This document shows positions 1 through 14,539 of a stretch of 64,000 bases of DNA, one piece after another. Position 1 is the first letter of the stretch, and every line of letters begins with the position of its first letter. The stretch is from Argopecten irradians. Its lineage: Eukaryota; Mollusca; Bivalvia; Pectinida; Pectinidae. The notes under the pieces were generated by a model that saw only the letters and a program-made list of their open reading frames with translations, ran no database searches and was not told the DNA's origin. Made by a program: the position numbers and the translations under genes. The stretch spans positions 46,490,284-46,554,283 of the forward strand of contig NC_091136.1 of the NCBI RefSeq assembly GCF_041381155.1, given 5' to 3'.

Positions 1-3000
1 GCTATTTCCCTAAACATGTACTCGCCAGATAGACCTGTAATACGGTGGGATAATCTTACTCGGGTACAAAGCCGTATGTATATTTACTAGTCTGACGTCC
101 AGGTTCTACATATCAATTATAATTGGAATTTCTGACCTTCGGCTATGATAAAGATACCTTAATCCACCATGGTCAAAATTCCTTCCCCAGGAAGACAATG
201 CTTCAAACATTTCGTAAAATGGCAACTCATACCCAATACAATGTCAAATAAATCAAAACTAGCATCAGATGTATAGAGAGAGAAGATGTATTACATTTCA
301 TACATTTAAAGTCTGAATGGCACATACACCACTGTTAAACCATAACATTACATTTACATCAACATTATGTATAAGGAATCCACTAATATTTGTAAAAAAA
401 ATGCCAAAATGATATGGAGAACAGAACTACATAAGATGAGCATCTTTAACACATTTGAAAGTAATTATTAGTGCTTCAAGTTTAAATATGAGGAAAGTCT
501 TAAAATGTTGTCAAATCTAATCTTGAATTATGAATGCTTTACTGACTTTTCATTTATATATTTCTATTTTATCTAAAAGTTTGTGATCTACTCAGAAACA
601 TTACCGATTCAAGCGAATTCTGAAAGGGGGAGACTGAAACGTGATTCAGTCTCATTTCGTACTAATACAGCAGTACACACACACCTTGTGTGATTGTTTT
701 AGACGTTTTTGTTAACATGATCAGGGTTCGGAAGACGTTAGAAAATGTTATTCTGTGGAGGGCTACGTCTAATTCCCAACACTTCTGTTTTCATTCTACC
801 AGGTTTTTTTTTATACCCATTAATCCACCGGCTGTATCCATCAAATCCATTTTACTGCCTTGCGCAATTTCCCCTGTCGGTACATTGCAAGCCCTGATAA
901 GCATGGGTCGTTCCGGGGTGATTTTATAGATACCGGGATTTGATAAAGTCATTTAGCTATCAGAGAGCGTTCAGCATGCGATGCTGATATAGACCCTGCA
1001 TGTCAATCATTTGATCAACGGTGTGGACCTAGGATTTAGCGATAAAAAACCGGTGACGGCTAAAAGAGATGGGCGTACTTCTTTTTTCCCAAGCTGCATA
1101 AAATGCAGCAACAAAAACGAGTTTCACAGATATGGTATAAGATCATGTATAGGTTGTATATATTCTTATGTCAAACCAGACCCACTCGATTGTCTGAGAA
1201 AGGTGTTGCTGATTCATGTAATAAACTTTCAGTGGCAAACATATCTTTATGAGTCTCGATTAAAATAATTAGTAATACACATGCTACCAGTATTATCAAA
1301 AGCTTCAAAACAATGACGTCATAGCGGTATTATAGACTGTCGCATCTATGATAAAAGCAATATAAAAATAATGTGATACATTATCGATGCTATTTTTTAT
1401 AGTTAATCAGCATTCTTTTCATGTTTTTTTTTCAAAAACTGTTTCGACACCAGCCACATAAATGACATTAAACAATCCAGCAATATAGCTTTATCGTGAC
1501 AATATGTAATTGGAAGGTAGTGATTGTTCCTGTGACAGGCTATACGACTCCTCGATAAAGATAATACTTGGCCCTAACATTGCAGTAATGCATTCTAGTC
1601 ATTGTGGTGGATTTAGGCTGGATTGCTTTATTAGTTTCATCGTCGGAGACTCATGGCTGATTGCACTACGCTACTCTACACTTATCATTCTCCAAAGAGG
1701 TGTGGTAAGTGTAGCGTAGTATATGACTTCAAATAACGTCTTCTGTTCATATCTAATGGTTATGATGAATTGTACTTTTGTACTTGTGTCAGAATTGTTT
1801 ATACCTTGGACATCGCACTGTAAGTTAGGACTGAGGCAAAAAGAAAATGTCTGTATAGGGATACATTGGCAAAAAATAGAGTCGGTAGGTCGGGGATCTT
1901 TTTTTAGTGTCACTCTAAAGTAATGGCCAGAACCGGAGTCTGTGATCAAAATCCCGACTTTTAATTTTTTTTTCGTAGAAAAGTGGAAAAAAATTAGGGT
2001 CGGGGTAAAAATAAATTGGGTCAGTCGGGTAACCCTAAACAGACATTTTTTTGGCCTGAGGAAAGATCGATATACAAACCTGGAGACAAAACTGTGGTAC
2101 CGTCAATGATGCTTAAGTTGAAAAAAGTACATCTCTTTGAAAATACCAAATCGAAAATTATTGAAACGTCCTTGATGATTATAATGTATCTATATATAAC
2201 TACATCGTGCAAACTGGATATATTATGTTTTTTTTCCATTACAATTTTATTAAGCTTGAAAACTACTCAATAGAATATTGTATTAGAAATTATCATGCGA
2301 CTTGCGTATTCATCTATTGTATCTAGATTTATGCAATACTTGGTATAAAAATGAACAACGTTTTAAGAATATTGTTTAGTGTTTTGCTGTTAATTTCTTT
2401 CATTTTGTAAAGCCATTTTTGATCTCACAAGGTTTGAACCCTTTTCTGAAATTATAATTCTTTGAAAGACAATTTCAATATAATAATACCTATTGCAGTT
2501 TATCTAATATATTATTCTTTATTATTCCGTTGTTGCCTTTAAACGTTGATAAGATTCAAGCTTGAATTGATCAGGACAAATTATAATAGGTATAAGTAAG
2601 AGAATCGCTATACACGACATCCCCCCCAATCCATGATTACACGACTTTAATGTTATAATGCAGAAAGTGGAATTGTGATCAACGAAATACTCCCACTTAA
2701 ACATGGTCTTCGAGTTGTATAAAACGCGAGTTTGAGCTATTTAGTTTCACTTGTATATCCACGAATCATTGAATATGGTAGGATAACCCGTAACCATATC
2801 TCTTATTTTACCCTAATTGGACTTCACAAGTATAATCTACCGCCCAAAATGCCGAACTGAATTTCTTGATTTCTTAGAGAGGCAAATATGAAGTAAACAT
2901 TTTGTAATTTTACGGTAGTGCGTCATATTATTTTTGGGATTGATCAGAAAATAAATGATAAACTCTAGGAGAAAAATACAAGATAGTATCAAACGATTTG

Positions 3001-6000
3001 CTCGAAAGTGGTGTCTTAAAGTCAGTGTTCAAATTGTGACAAACTGTGTGTGATTGATCGAAAAGAATCTGCACCTGCAATGGGGAGCAGGCGGGCTATG
3101 TTAATTGATGGTTCAGAACTGATAAGTGAGGGGCGCCAACCCAACAGTTGTTGCGCTGAGAAAGCTAGAGAATGCATTCACAAAACATTCCAAGTCTTGT
3201 AATAAATGACTCACTTGTAGACGATTTTTTATCATGTTAGGTTTCATGCGCATAGTTTTCGATATTTAAAGTTCCAATGTTGTTGCTCTTCAAAACATTT
3301 ATGTGCAATCCATATGATGTTGTGAAGCACGATTGGCTAGGCGAATTTATAAGTAAAGAACGACATTACAACATACGTTATACGGAATTATAACTGTATG
3401 ATAGCATCTAAAACATTGACATCCATATTCTCCCGTCGAGTGTACAGGTTTTGAATTTCGAGACATACTGACATGTTTTTCAACAACCGGAAGGAGATCG
3501 AATCAACATCCCTTTATCGAGAAGATGCACATATTTGATCGTGCGCATTGAAGGCGTGTACAGAACGTTTCACGTGTCCTGATGTAAAATATGATAGAGA
3601 AAGTCGGGTATTAGATTTCCCGATTATTTAGCCAGTTTCTGATCTAAAGTAAATTTAAGAATTGGAGAGCAAGCTTAAATATTGCGGTACGATTTATGTG
3701 TAGGAGATACTACATCAATACCGGTACAAGATATGAGAGATAAAACATTGAGATGTACGCAGATATAACTTGATAGTCATATTTATGGCACATATTATAA
3801 AATATAAAATTAATGTCAGACAGCAAATTGAATAAATTGAATATTTTACTCTCCACTCGTCATGCAATTAATAAATTGGTTATTAAATGTATATGCAGTC
3901 GACCTTAATGAGATGTTTTATGCTTTAATATAAAACGAAAATACAATTAAAAGTAGAGTTCATTTTATTTGATTAATCATCAATTATACCACACTGTAGT
4001 GTCTGTATACTAGATGAATTTTTTCACAGGCATAATGTTGGATAGGTGAAATATTATTAGCCAGAGATTTTATAACTTGTAGTCAGTTGTTATGAACACG
4101 TTTTATAAATGATGCAAAGAATATGATGTGGCGGACAATCTAGTGAGAAGTATTGTTGACCTTTCAGTTGAACGAGTACTACAAAAATAGTAAAGACAGA
4201 CATGTATGTATCCAAAAGGTGATAGCATACAATCCTTAGAGAATAAATGCAAATGCGTTTTAATGCGTATTATGAAGTATTGTTTTCTACCTTTAACACA
4301 TTATTTTTAAAAGTAAATTATCCTGTCATTGTAAAATTGCTGGGTGAATTTGCGACCCGAATTTTGGTCCTGTTCTTACTGTAAATTGTATTGAATATCT
4401 TTCCATTATGCACAATGAAAAAAAAATCAGCAAAATGCAGTAAGAATAAGACCACAATTCAGGTCGCCGATTCACTTTGAGACTTTTTTTTACATTGAAA
4501 AAATATTTGTCTAAAGTAGAAAAAATATACTTCATAATGATAATACAAAGTGTTTGTCGGTTTATTCTGTTTTGTTTATGTACGTAAATCTATGATTAAC
4601 TTTCCCTGATGGAAAAACTAAGTACCACAAGTATTCATGATACACAAAAATCATTAAACCGAATTTTAGTGGTAATAAATATTTTAGAGACTATTGGCGA
4701 GTCTACTGTATAACAGACGCCTGGAAAATCGTCTCCTCAAAATTATTAGAATCACATAACGTCATTTTTTTATGGAGCATGTGTCTGGGTGGCTAAATCG
4801 TATACTTAGTCAATGATCAATATATCTAACAATGAAATACATTCTAAGATATATTTCGAATAAAACTATTTAAATATGTGAAATAGTGACGCACAGTTTA
4901 CAAACGGCCAAAGCATTCCGAGATGGTTAGTGTCCTTGCTGAATATGTGCTATTAAAACTAATAAAGAAAATCCCGCAGACACGAGTAATAGTCTGAACA
5001 GGAGACACTCGGCCTGCATTCACAACTTTTATGGACTGAGACAGTATGTATGATGGATAATATTGATATCAATATCGCTGTCGACGACATTGATATTAAA
5101 TCAACTTTAAGCTATATTGATTTCTATGTAAGATCGACAGTATTTCGTGCAAAGGAAAAGGGTGTCCTTAAATCATAAATCATTTTGTAAAAGAAATATG
5201 CTCAATCGCTACAAATACATAACATCGGACAACTATATCAACTCAGAAAGCTGCTACCCTGGGCAATGTAGAAATGTGAACCCGGGTGACACGGAGATAG
5301 AGAAAAGCTTCACTACTAATCATGAGGAAAGAGAACACTTAAAAACCGGTTCGTGTTCACTTAAAACCAAAATACCACGGACAGGACCTGTAGCCGGGTG
5401 TACGCCGACCCCAACTGAAGGGTTGCCCCGACTACCGTCAAATAGAGACAGGTACCTGGACAAGTCAATTCGCTTGTCGTTATCTCCCGTTGTTTTATAA
5501 ACATACGGACAAACTAACACATCAACTTCCCTTCTTCACACATAAAACCGGACCATTATGAAATCTGTACGTTTTGAAGAGAGATAAAAAGAGATATAGG
5601 CCGTGGAGGACAGCCTACTGCAACATGCCGAGGGATATTATCCATGACGAGATTTGAAGGTTATTTCCTCGGAGATGTCTGATCCACCGTACGCACGGCG
5701 AAATCTGACACTTCCGGTCTTGTAAAATGACCTATTTTTATACAACTGCAAAGAAACTCTAATTTAAACAACATGATGTCGGCTTTGAACGTCACTATAT
5801 GATGTATATGCTTCAAACTAAACGTTAGATGGACATGCTAATGCTCAGCCTAAATGCATGTAGTGTACCATTAAAGTTTGTTTTATCACATTCATACACC
5901 TCATTCATATAGTTACCAGGGGAACCAGCTATGTGAATAGAACATTTTGGAGCAAACTACATATTCAAGTTTACCGTATCTTACACGAATGCTACCTTTT

Positions 6001-9000
6001 ATAGGTTTTACGAAGTTAAATGACTCAATTTGACAACGCCATAAACCAAACTATGTTACTCTTTGATCTAGCTTTATGTTCAAGTCGTCTATCTTTCATA
6101 AGCTTCCATTCAAGATACAATCTCTTGATGTATATTCATTGTAGACTAGGTAGTATACACACACATTCGTAAAGATACCATACATTTCACACCCAGGACA
6201 ATGTTGATAAGGTCTGAAACATACATAAAACTAATTTCAACAATAATTTTTAAAAGGTAGCCATCTTTAAAAACTGATCAAAATATTTCAAAAGGAAACA
6301 TTCCTCAAACAATTTTGTATAACATTTATTGTGACGTCGTTCTAAACGACGTCATGACGTAATGACGCAATGTGCATTTTTGTACGTACTTTCGTTATTT
6401 GTAGTTATGATTTTAAAATGTTGAATATCTTAACGATGGAACATATCAATTAAAATCTAGGAATGTGTACTGATTATTTTTTGTTTATTTCCATGGACTC
6501 ATACAGGTTGGCTTTAACATAACAGAAAACGGAAATATAAGCATTAGATTGCCTTCTTGGCAATAATGCGCGTAATTTGTCTGCAATCATGGGAGATTTA
6601 TAGGACCATGAATCCAGCATGAAGGCAATTTGATAGATTAATAAAATCAATTAAAATAATTATTCTAAAACATTGAAAACATTTGCATGCATCAAGTTGA
6701 TATTAATAGAGGAAATACTAATGTCTGACTAAGTATTAATGTAAATAACTAGTAACTATTAGTACATAACTAGTACAATTTATGAAGTTAAAATTGATAA
6801 AAGGAAAATGTTTTACTCAATAACATACTATATTCTGGTTTGAATTAAATATCAAGCATTGAAACTATTGATGAATATATGATTTAATTTAATGAATCAT
6901 TTAACTAAACCACGCCAAAATAACCGACATTACAGTATAAACTAAAGCAGAACAATATCAGTAATAAACTTATATTTCTTTTGATTAGAATCCCTGGTCA
7001 TTTTGATGCCGAGTATACATTATATTTTTGTCTGCAACATTTTATGTCATAACTGTACAATTAAAATTGGCGAAGCATTGAAAAATAATATAAATTAGAA
7101 AGATGAAAGTGAATTTCAAATGTAATTAATATTGTAACGAAAACAATATTATCAAGCCGATAATTTACTTATAACCAGCGATACATATCTCATTCTACAT
7201 ATGGAGGTAAGGACTAAAATGTCGCAAAGACAGAGAAAGGCATTCTGTTTACTGTATGTAATACGACACGTTACATTTCATAATGATCTTAACATAGATA
7301 TATTCAATAAAACCATTTGTGAATCTATGATAGTCGTCTTTTTTGCTTTAATTGATTTCTATTGTTTCATTAGAAACAGCAGCAGACAGGTAGATTTGAG
7401 AGAATACAAAAGTATCATAGTGAAACAATTGTATTCCTTAACGAAATCTATTAAAATAAAAACACATGTTATTTAAGGAGTTTAAATCACTTTTAAATTG
7501 TTGATCTTTCGTGTGGTACTGGCCATAAATCGCGTTAGGAGTACTTTATGATGTAGAAGTAAATTTATGGTATTCTTGTGCACATCGTTTTATGAACGCA
7601 CATATATATTATCAGGACAAAGCATACTATATCAATGAAGGAGTTTAACTGCAGAGGTTCACAGAGGACTGTGATAGGGATAAATGGAACAGGTTTGGTA
7701 CCTAGACAGATATATGAAATGTCCCGATAAAGTTTGAACCCTCAGAATCAGCGAATGTTTTACAAACATGATGACTGGTGCATTCTTCATAATGGCTATA
7801 ATTTTAAACATCTTGTGACTTTGGCGATATAAAGAGGTTCGTGTCTGGCTCCAGACGTCAGCTCTCTTCAGTAGTGTAAACAGCACAGAGCATGTGGGAA
7901 ATAAGTAAAAAAAACTATCATGAAAATGCCTGGTTAAATACTTGTAAAGTCAAGCGATATGGCTATACCTATCTGATATAGGTAAACCACTATTATATGT
8001 CTACCTAATGTAGGAGGTGGGTCCCAACATGGTATCGACATTAGCAGGACATAGAGGGAAACAAGTCCTTGTGAGGGGTAATAATATACTTATAAATCGA
8101 TTAAAATATATCACAAAAATATTCAGATTCATACAGAAACGATACAACACAAAATAATTTAGATTCCTACGATCTGGACATGAACCAAGAACACCTTTAT
8201 GAACAGTGTTCTGTAATCTTCGAGTCATTAAAGCTATCAATGCCGAAATAGAACGATAGATAAATGTTAAAATGGTCTTACCACTGGAAGCAGACATGTA
8301 GAGGTTCCCCAAACGGCAGGATGTTTAGGCTCACTAATAGGTAGTAACAAAGAGACTCCCAGGTAGTACGTACAGTCCCAGGGTCGGTGTTTACAACAGC
8401 CAGCACGAGTATACTGTGATAACAGGCTGCCTAGCGCACAGCTATAAACTGGCGAACCGCTGGGCAAACACAGGGCTGTAATCCACTGGGATAAACCTTA
8501 CTAAAATTTACGACATCACATCGACAAGAGATATTTAAATTAAAAAATCTGTAGACTCCTGTCCGAAAACGAAGGATCAACAGGAACTTAGTTAGCCATT
8601 AAACGATTGAAGGGAGCGATCCCAAATCCTCTCTCAGTGAGAGTATATCCTAGTCGGATTTACCGGCCTGTGACACACACAGACAACTATTGTCATAGGA
8701 CTAAGCATGTCACCCCGACTTTGGGGAAATCTAAGCGACCAAGTTAGGAGAAATTAGCAATTGTTAATGCTTTTAAAAGATTTACATTAAAGTGTTTGTT
8801 ATATTTGTGTAGGCACGCTATAGTACGATCTGTTAAAGTTTACGCCACATGCCTGAAAGTTATATTAGACTAGCTGATAAATTATGGTTGGAGCTGAACA
8901 CATAAAATCAGAGAAAGTGTCGGATATCATCAAATAGAATCTTAATCGCCCAACACATAGATACAGAATTACAGTCTCCCGTGTTGATACAGCACGCTTA

Positions 9001-10740
9001 TTACAGAACGTTCAAACAAGTATCTAGATTTACCCAATCAAGACTACAAAACTCTTACGTTTAGAGTTGCATGATATTAATTTATGTAGAGCCACTAAAC
9101 GTCTGGATAACGTCGTTCACATTTGGTAACTCTTAAACAAGCCAAGACAATCAAGTAATAAGCAAAATCTTATCCTAAGTATGAAATGAGTACATTTGTA
9201 TGTGTTGATTATATAAATTATTTAATGTAGTTTCGAGGAGATTGTTTTCACTTCGATACCACGGTACAAGATTACTGTACCAGCTCATTTTAAAAAACGC
9301 ATGTGGTAATGCCGTGTGTATGTATCAAAATGTCCCTAAAATGGAAAAAGGTGAGGGTGACCTTTCGGAGAAGGGCAAGCATGGTTTAAGATAATGAAAA
9401 GGGACCAAATTAACCAAAAAGTCTGTACTTGAGAAAATGACACCGAATTCTATTTTATTTATAAGTACATTTTTTTCTTCTATTATGGGAACTCCTTACA
9501 CAAGTTTTTACCTGCTAAGTGAATATTCATCTAAAATATTACCATGGTCTTGAACTGATAAGTGAACATTCACATGTTAAACTTTATATTGATTGAATCT
9601 TCTGTGATCGATAAATCAACTTCTATATTCTGCATTACCTTGGTTAGATGTCATGTATTGATATTTGGTATTATTATAAATTGGTAAATGTTACTTAAGG
9701 TAAACATTAAAACTGGTTATTTCCTTAATTTGCGTTTTTTTCGCAAAAATATTTGAGAGACATTAATTATAAATAATGCCTGTTAAATATTGTAGCAGTT
9801 GATATAAGTCAATCTGAACAACAGCTTTTAATATACTAAATATATTATGGTGGGCTTTCCATTTAAAGTTTTACGGAAAGTTACATAATGATCCTGTATT
9901 ATGTCAGTAAGCAATATCTTTTAACCAAACTAACAAACAATACATAGTATTTTGATAGAATAACAATATCCCACCCTAATGCGTCTAGCTAACTGTCTAG
10001 AGGCATGCCGACGGTCGGAACTGTAGCTTTATATTTCCATGTCTTCAATGTGATTTGAACCTGCTGTCAAAGCCGTCGCTTCTCGTGTGAGCCATCACGC
10101 ACACACCGTCTTGTACATTGACATAATTATCAGATGTCGTGAAATGGGTAACTCTAACGTACGTAGATGTGGCGGGGTCTCACCCGCAGGAAACCCGACT
10201 CCTTCAATGATATACTGGCTGACAAAAGGGGCACTTTAATGGATTTCAGGGATGGAAGGTTGAGAAAATAGATTTATATACGTAAGCAGAGATGTCGCGG
10301 AACAACAAACTCCATGGATGTCTCTGGTTACCTCACTATAAACTAGTTATTACATGGTATGATGAACGGCAATGGTCAGAAACACCTACTGATGGATATT
10401 AAATGCCAACTTCCTTTAGATTGCTAAAGAAAACGTAAGGGGAGTAAACAATGTAAATTTGCTTTCTCATAATCATTCAGGATTATTAAGATTTTAATAG
10501 AGAAAAGTAGGTATATGTTTGTTGTTATAAACTTGTCGCATGCACATAAGTTTGTGGAAATGTCATTCTTAGACAGAATGACTTAGGATTCGCCCTAAAA
10601 AATTATCAAAAAGTAATATATATATTTATGATAATTTCAACAACTCTTTGAAGTGTTCCACTTTGACATACTGTGGGTGACATCACATAAGGATAGATGG
10701 TTTGTTAGTTGATTGACTTAAGGTACTGGTTATTCAAAGC
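1..10740. other. AT-rich intergenic or intronic DNA, no supported gene
   Basis: I find no reading frame here with recognisable homology or a convincing chain of splice-compatible exons. The longest open frame, about 117 codons at 5147-5500, lies in a locally GC-richer patch but resembles no family I know. A second GC-richer patch is at about 8290-8480. A small imperfect hairpin is at about 1665-1720. The rest is low-complexity AT-rich sequence typical of invertebrate intergenic DNA. It could also be a long intron of a gene whose exons lie outside the window. Confidence 0.6.
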
Positions 10741-11757
10741 ATACACGATAAGGATATTCTAATTTAAATACACGGTAATGATATTCTAATGAACATACAC
10801 GATAAGGATATTCTAATTTACACCCCCGATGTTCTAATTTACATACACGATAATCATATTCTTATGAACATACACGATAAGGATATTCTAATTTAAATAC
10901 ACGGTAATGATATTCTAATTTACACCCCCGATGTTCTAATTTACATACACGATAATGATATTCTAATTAACATACCCGATAAGGATTTTCTAATTTACAT
11001 ACATTATAAGTATATTCTAATATGCATACAAGATAAGGATATTCTTATTTGCATACACGATAAGAATATTCTAATTTATATACCCTATAAAGAAATTCTA
11101 ATTTACATAAACAATAAGGATATTCTAATTTACATACACGATAAGGATATTCTAATTTACGTGCACGATAATGATATTCTATTTTACATAAACGGTAAGG
11201 ATATTCTAATTTACATACATGATAAGGTTATTCTAATTTACATAAACGATAAGGATATTCTAATTTACATACATGATAAGAATATTCTAATTTACATACA
11301 CGATAAGAATCTTCTTTTTTACATACACGAGAATGATATTCTTATTTACATACACGATAAGGATATTCCAATTAACATACACGATAAGAATATTCTAATT
11401 TAGATACCCGATAAGGATATTCTAAATTACATACACGTTAAGGATGTTCTAATTTACATACCCGATAAGGATATTCTAATTCACATACATTATAAGTATA
11501 TTCTAATACACAAACATGATGAGGAAATTCCAATTTACATACACGATAAGGATATTCTAATTTACATACACGATAAGAATATTATAGTTTACATACACGA
11601 TAAGGATATTCTAGTTTACATACACGATAAGGAAATTCCAATTTACATACACGATAAGAATATTATAGTTTACATACACGATAAGGATATTCTAGTTTAC
11701 ATACACGATAAGGATATTCTATTTTACATACACGATTATGATATTATAGTTTACATA
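10741..11757. repeat. 27-bp tandem minisatellite, about 37 units
   Basis: An uninterrupted array of a 27-bp unit built from ATACACGATAAGG, then ATATTCTAATTTAC. About 1,017 bp divided by 27 gives roughly 37-38 units. Variants include AAGAATATT for AAGGATATT, shortened units carrying CACCCCCGATG (at about 10821 and 10923), and a three-unit (81-bp) higher-order repeat near the right end, where the same run starting ATAAGAATATTATAG recurs at 11573 and 11654. Because 27 is a multiple of three, the array stays open in one frame (11161-11403, repeating a nonapeptide such as IHDKDILIY). That is a by-product of unit length, not evidence of a gene. There are no non-repetitive spacers, so this is not a CRISPR array. 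Confidence 0.97.
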
Positions 11758-13438
11758 CCTTTATGTACACACATATGCTTGTACCACCAATGACAATAGG
11801 TTTCTGGGCTTAATCATCAGGAAAGATGGCGCGACATCAGGATTTCGATGATAGTGTGACAAAATAACGACCCTCGCTGGATTTTCGCAATACATTTTGA
11901 CGTGAAATTCTATGAATGTAGGTTGTGCTAGTTATCGTCTCGAAGATTTAATATCATCCCGCCAAGGCTTGCAAAAATCATTTGTCTTACACTCGTTTCT
12001 TAAAATCTCATAGGAATTGAACAATCATTATATGCGTTTTCAAAATCACTTCCTATACTTCTCCATGCCCAGGTAATGTAAAATTCATTGATAAGAAGCA
12101 GCTCATAATACCATTACCGTTAAAGGAATTAATTGTTAATATAATTCTTTGTTCTTGATAATGCTTTATCAATATTTTGTACTTTGAATTCGGACAGTGT
12201 TTTTCTTATATCATTCTTGGTTGTTTATGAATGAAATAAAGGAAAGTACAGTATTTATTACGATGGGTGTAATCTTAAAAAAAAACGTTTTTAATTATCA
12301 AAACCAGTTTTATAAGTTTATTTAGTTTATATAGTTTTAAGTGTATTTTATCGATCAGTATCGAATAAGCATACCAATTTTGGCATAAAGCGGAACTTGG
12401 ATTTGCGACAATCTCGCAACTAATAGGTAGGGATTCCTAGAGGATGAAACATGCATTTACAAATCTATATCAAAGATATTCGCGCAGATTGAAATAGACA
12501 AATTATGTTCGGGGGAAAGTTAACTTCATGTTTATGTCTGATATTTACATTTTGAATAATAAATAAATATGGCTTATGGATTCCGATATCTGAGTCTGTT
12601 GGGGAACATAACAAAGCCTTACAAGTAGTAAATAAAAGAGAGTTGGATTCCATTGTTGTATGGTCAGGGAGCTGGGTGTTGACAACTATGACGGCGACCA
12701 TTGCGTCTATAAGTACTAGCCCCTAGCGCGGATTAGTCACCTTGGGACGCCTGTTTGCTTCTTCTATATATCAGATTAATCCGCCTTTACTTTTACATTC
12801 ACAGTAAAATGCAGCTATGTAATAGGACAATGTGAGTAATAAAGCATTGGTTATGGATACTTTAGATCGACTGCACAGTACGCCATGGGCTCTAAGCCCT
12901 ATGATCCAGCTACCAGCGCGGAAGAATCCCTGAAAGAACGGATAACACTGTGCCACTGTAAACAAATCCTTCCGCTCGAATGGTTTGATGGGATCACGAC
13001 AAACGCCGCTAAGTCGTGATTCGGTCTTCTGAAATTGTTCACTCGTTTGTCATGCCCGAGGTAGGTTGATAAACCCTACTGACAGTTTTTGGTCTAACAG
13101 ATTAAACTGGATAAATTTTCAAACATTCCGAAGACATATAGCGTACAGCGGGTCTTATGCTATGGCTTAGCCAAAAATCTCGAAAATGACTTGTGTGCCG
13201 CTAATGCCATGAATGCAAAAACATCGAAATGCATAACACTCTAACATAATATTGACTAGTTGGACACACCAGCCAATTCGTATGACTATTAAAACAATTG
13301 TGTATGTGTCACACGAATCATAATTACAACAAATATTAGCTTCCCAAAAAGTTAAGTGGGCTACGCTGAAGCTTAACCCTTTAATTGGACAGAATATGGA
13401 AATCAAACAATCATATGACGATATTGTAAGCAATTTAA
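11758..13438. other. Intergenic DNA, nothing identified
   Basis: No supported gene, RNA or mobile element. Short open frames on both strands overlap one another and lack protein-like composition or splice context. Confidence 0.5.
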
Positions 13439-13527
13439 GGTATTTAGCTCGCTGATAAGTCAAAGACCCACTATACACTATACATTAGTCTATAGTGGGT
13501 CTTTGACTTATCAGCGTGCTAAATACC
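13439..13527. repeat. Near-perfect 37-bp inverted repeat (hairpin)
   Basis: The left arm at 13439-13475 and the right arm at 13491-13527 are reverse complements over 37 bp with one mismatch (GCTCGC against GCACGC in the left-arm sense). They are separated by a 15-bp loop (13476-13490). The arm includes GATAAGTCAAAGACCCACTA. A stem this long and this clean is unlikely by chance. It could be a very young palindromic MITE or foldback remnant, or a hairpin RNA precursor. The near-perfect pairing is more typical of a transposon inverted repeat or siRNA-type hairpin than of an animal microRNA, which usually has bulges. Confidence 0.92.
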
Positions 13528-13700
13528 TATAGTTTCGTGTTTCTTTAATCAGCATCTACGCATTGTCTGATTATTAGTGTTATCTTATAGTGATCTAAAT
13601 TAAATAAGAATTATAAAAGTAATGTCTCGAACATGGTATAGTACTACAGATATGTTTGTTTCATCTGTAAATGGAACAAGATTTCATTTAAAATGCCAGA

Positions 13701-14262
13701 ATACTTTTACCACGAATGCTTGTTCTCCACTAAAATATGAACGGATGCAAGCGATGTGCGACCATGCTTTATCAGAAAGATGGCGTCCGAATCAGGACAG
13801 ATTCAAATTTGTTTCCGTAATTCGTTTTAATATTACTTCAAAGAAAAAACGATGCTTGTTCAAGCGTTCTTGCTACACGACTATCCTGCAAGATGGCGTG
13901 AATTGCTTATGAAACTAAATTATTTAATGCCACATTATATTTATAATGAGAAATTATTCGAAATTATTAAATGACTGATAACTTGCTGGAATATCCACCA
14001 AACTATAACACCAATTCGTTTTTTCAGAAAAGATATACCATGAATGCTTGTTCTCTACTAAAATCTCGATAGATGCACACCCTGCATGATTTATCAGGAA
14101 GATGGCGCCCATTTTCCGGACACATTCAGGTCTGTTTCCGTAATTCGTTTAAATATTACTTCAACAGCAATGCTTGTAACACACCGAACATCCGTCTGAT
14201 TCAAGCGTTCTTGCTACATGGCTACACTGTAAGATGGCGTAACTTGCATACGATTCTAACTG
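13701..14262. repeat. Pair of diverged direct repeats
   Basis: Two copies, about 13701-13915 and 14032-14262, align in the same orientation. Shared blocks include GAATGCTTGTTCTC followed by ACTAAAAT, then ATCAG-AAGATGGCG, the block GTTTCCGTAATTCGTTT with TTCAA shortly after, and CAAGCGTTCTTGCTACA near the end. The copies differ by point changes and small indels, and the reading frames do not stay open equivalently in both. I see a decayed local duplication of non-coding DNA. The repeated AAGATGGCG may be a protein-binding motif or simply part of the repeat. Confidence 0.8.
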
Positions 14263-14539
14263 CTACGCCTGAAGCGGCGTAGCAATAATATATCAGTGTA
14301 ATTCCCATTGTGTGAAAGTCACATATCAATAAACTTTCATTAATTACAATTAAAACGAAAACAACGTAGAATTCACGATAAAAGTTTCAGACATTACGGC
14401 TATTCTCCATAACTAATTTTCTTTTTCCTAACATCTCCCTTGACAACGCTTCCCTTTTGGCTATGAGTTGAGTGAGCGTCCTTTCGAGGAAGGTTCTGGG
14501 TTCTGTCCCCTGCATGGCATAGACACATCGTAGTCTACT

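Noticed and set aside
5147..5500. 117-codon open frame as a confident gene
   Set aside because: Opens with a non-ATG codon, no homology recognised. Kept only as a low-interest observation.
11161..11403. 80-codon open frame with a repeated nonapeptide
   Set aside because: It stays open only because the 27-bp unit is a multiple of three. No start context, signal or splice evidence.
10741..11757. CRISPR-like repeat array
   Set aside because: Units are directly adjacent with no unique spacers, and the genome is eukaryotic. It is a minisatellite.
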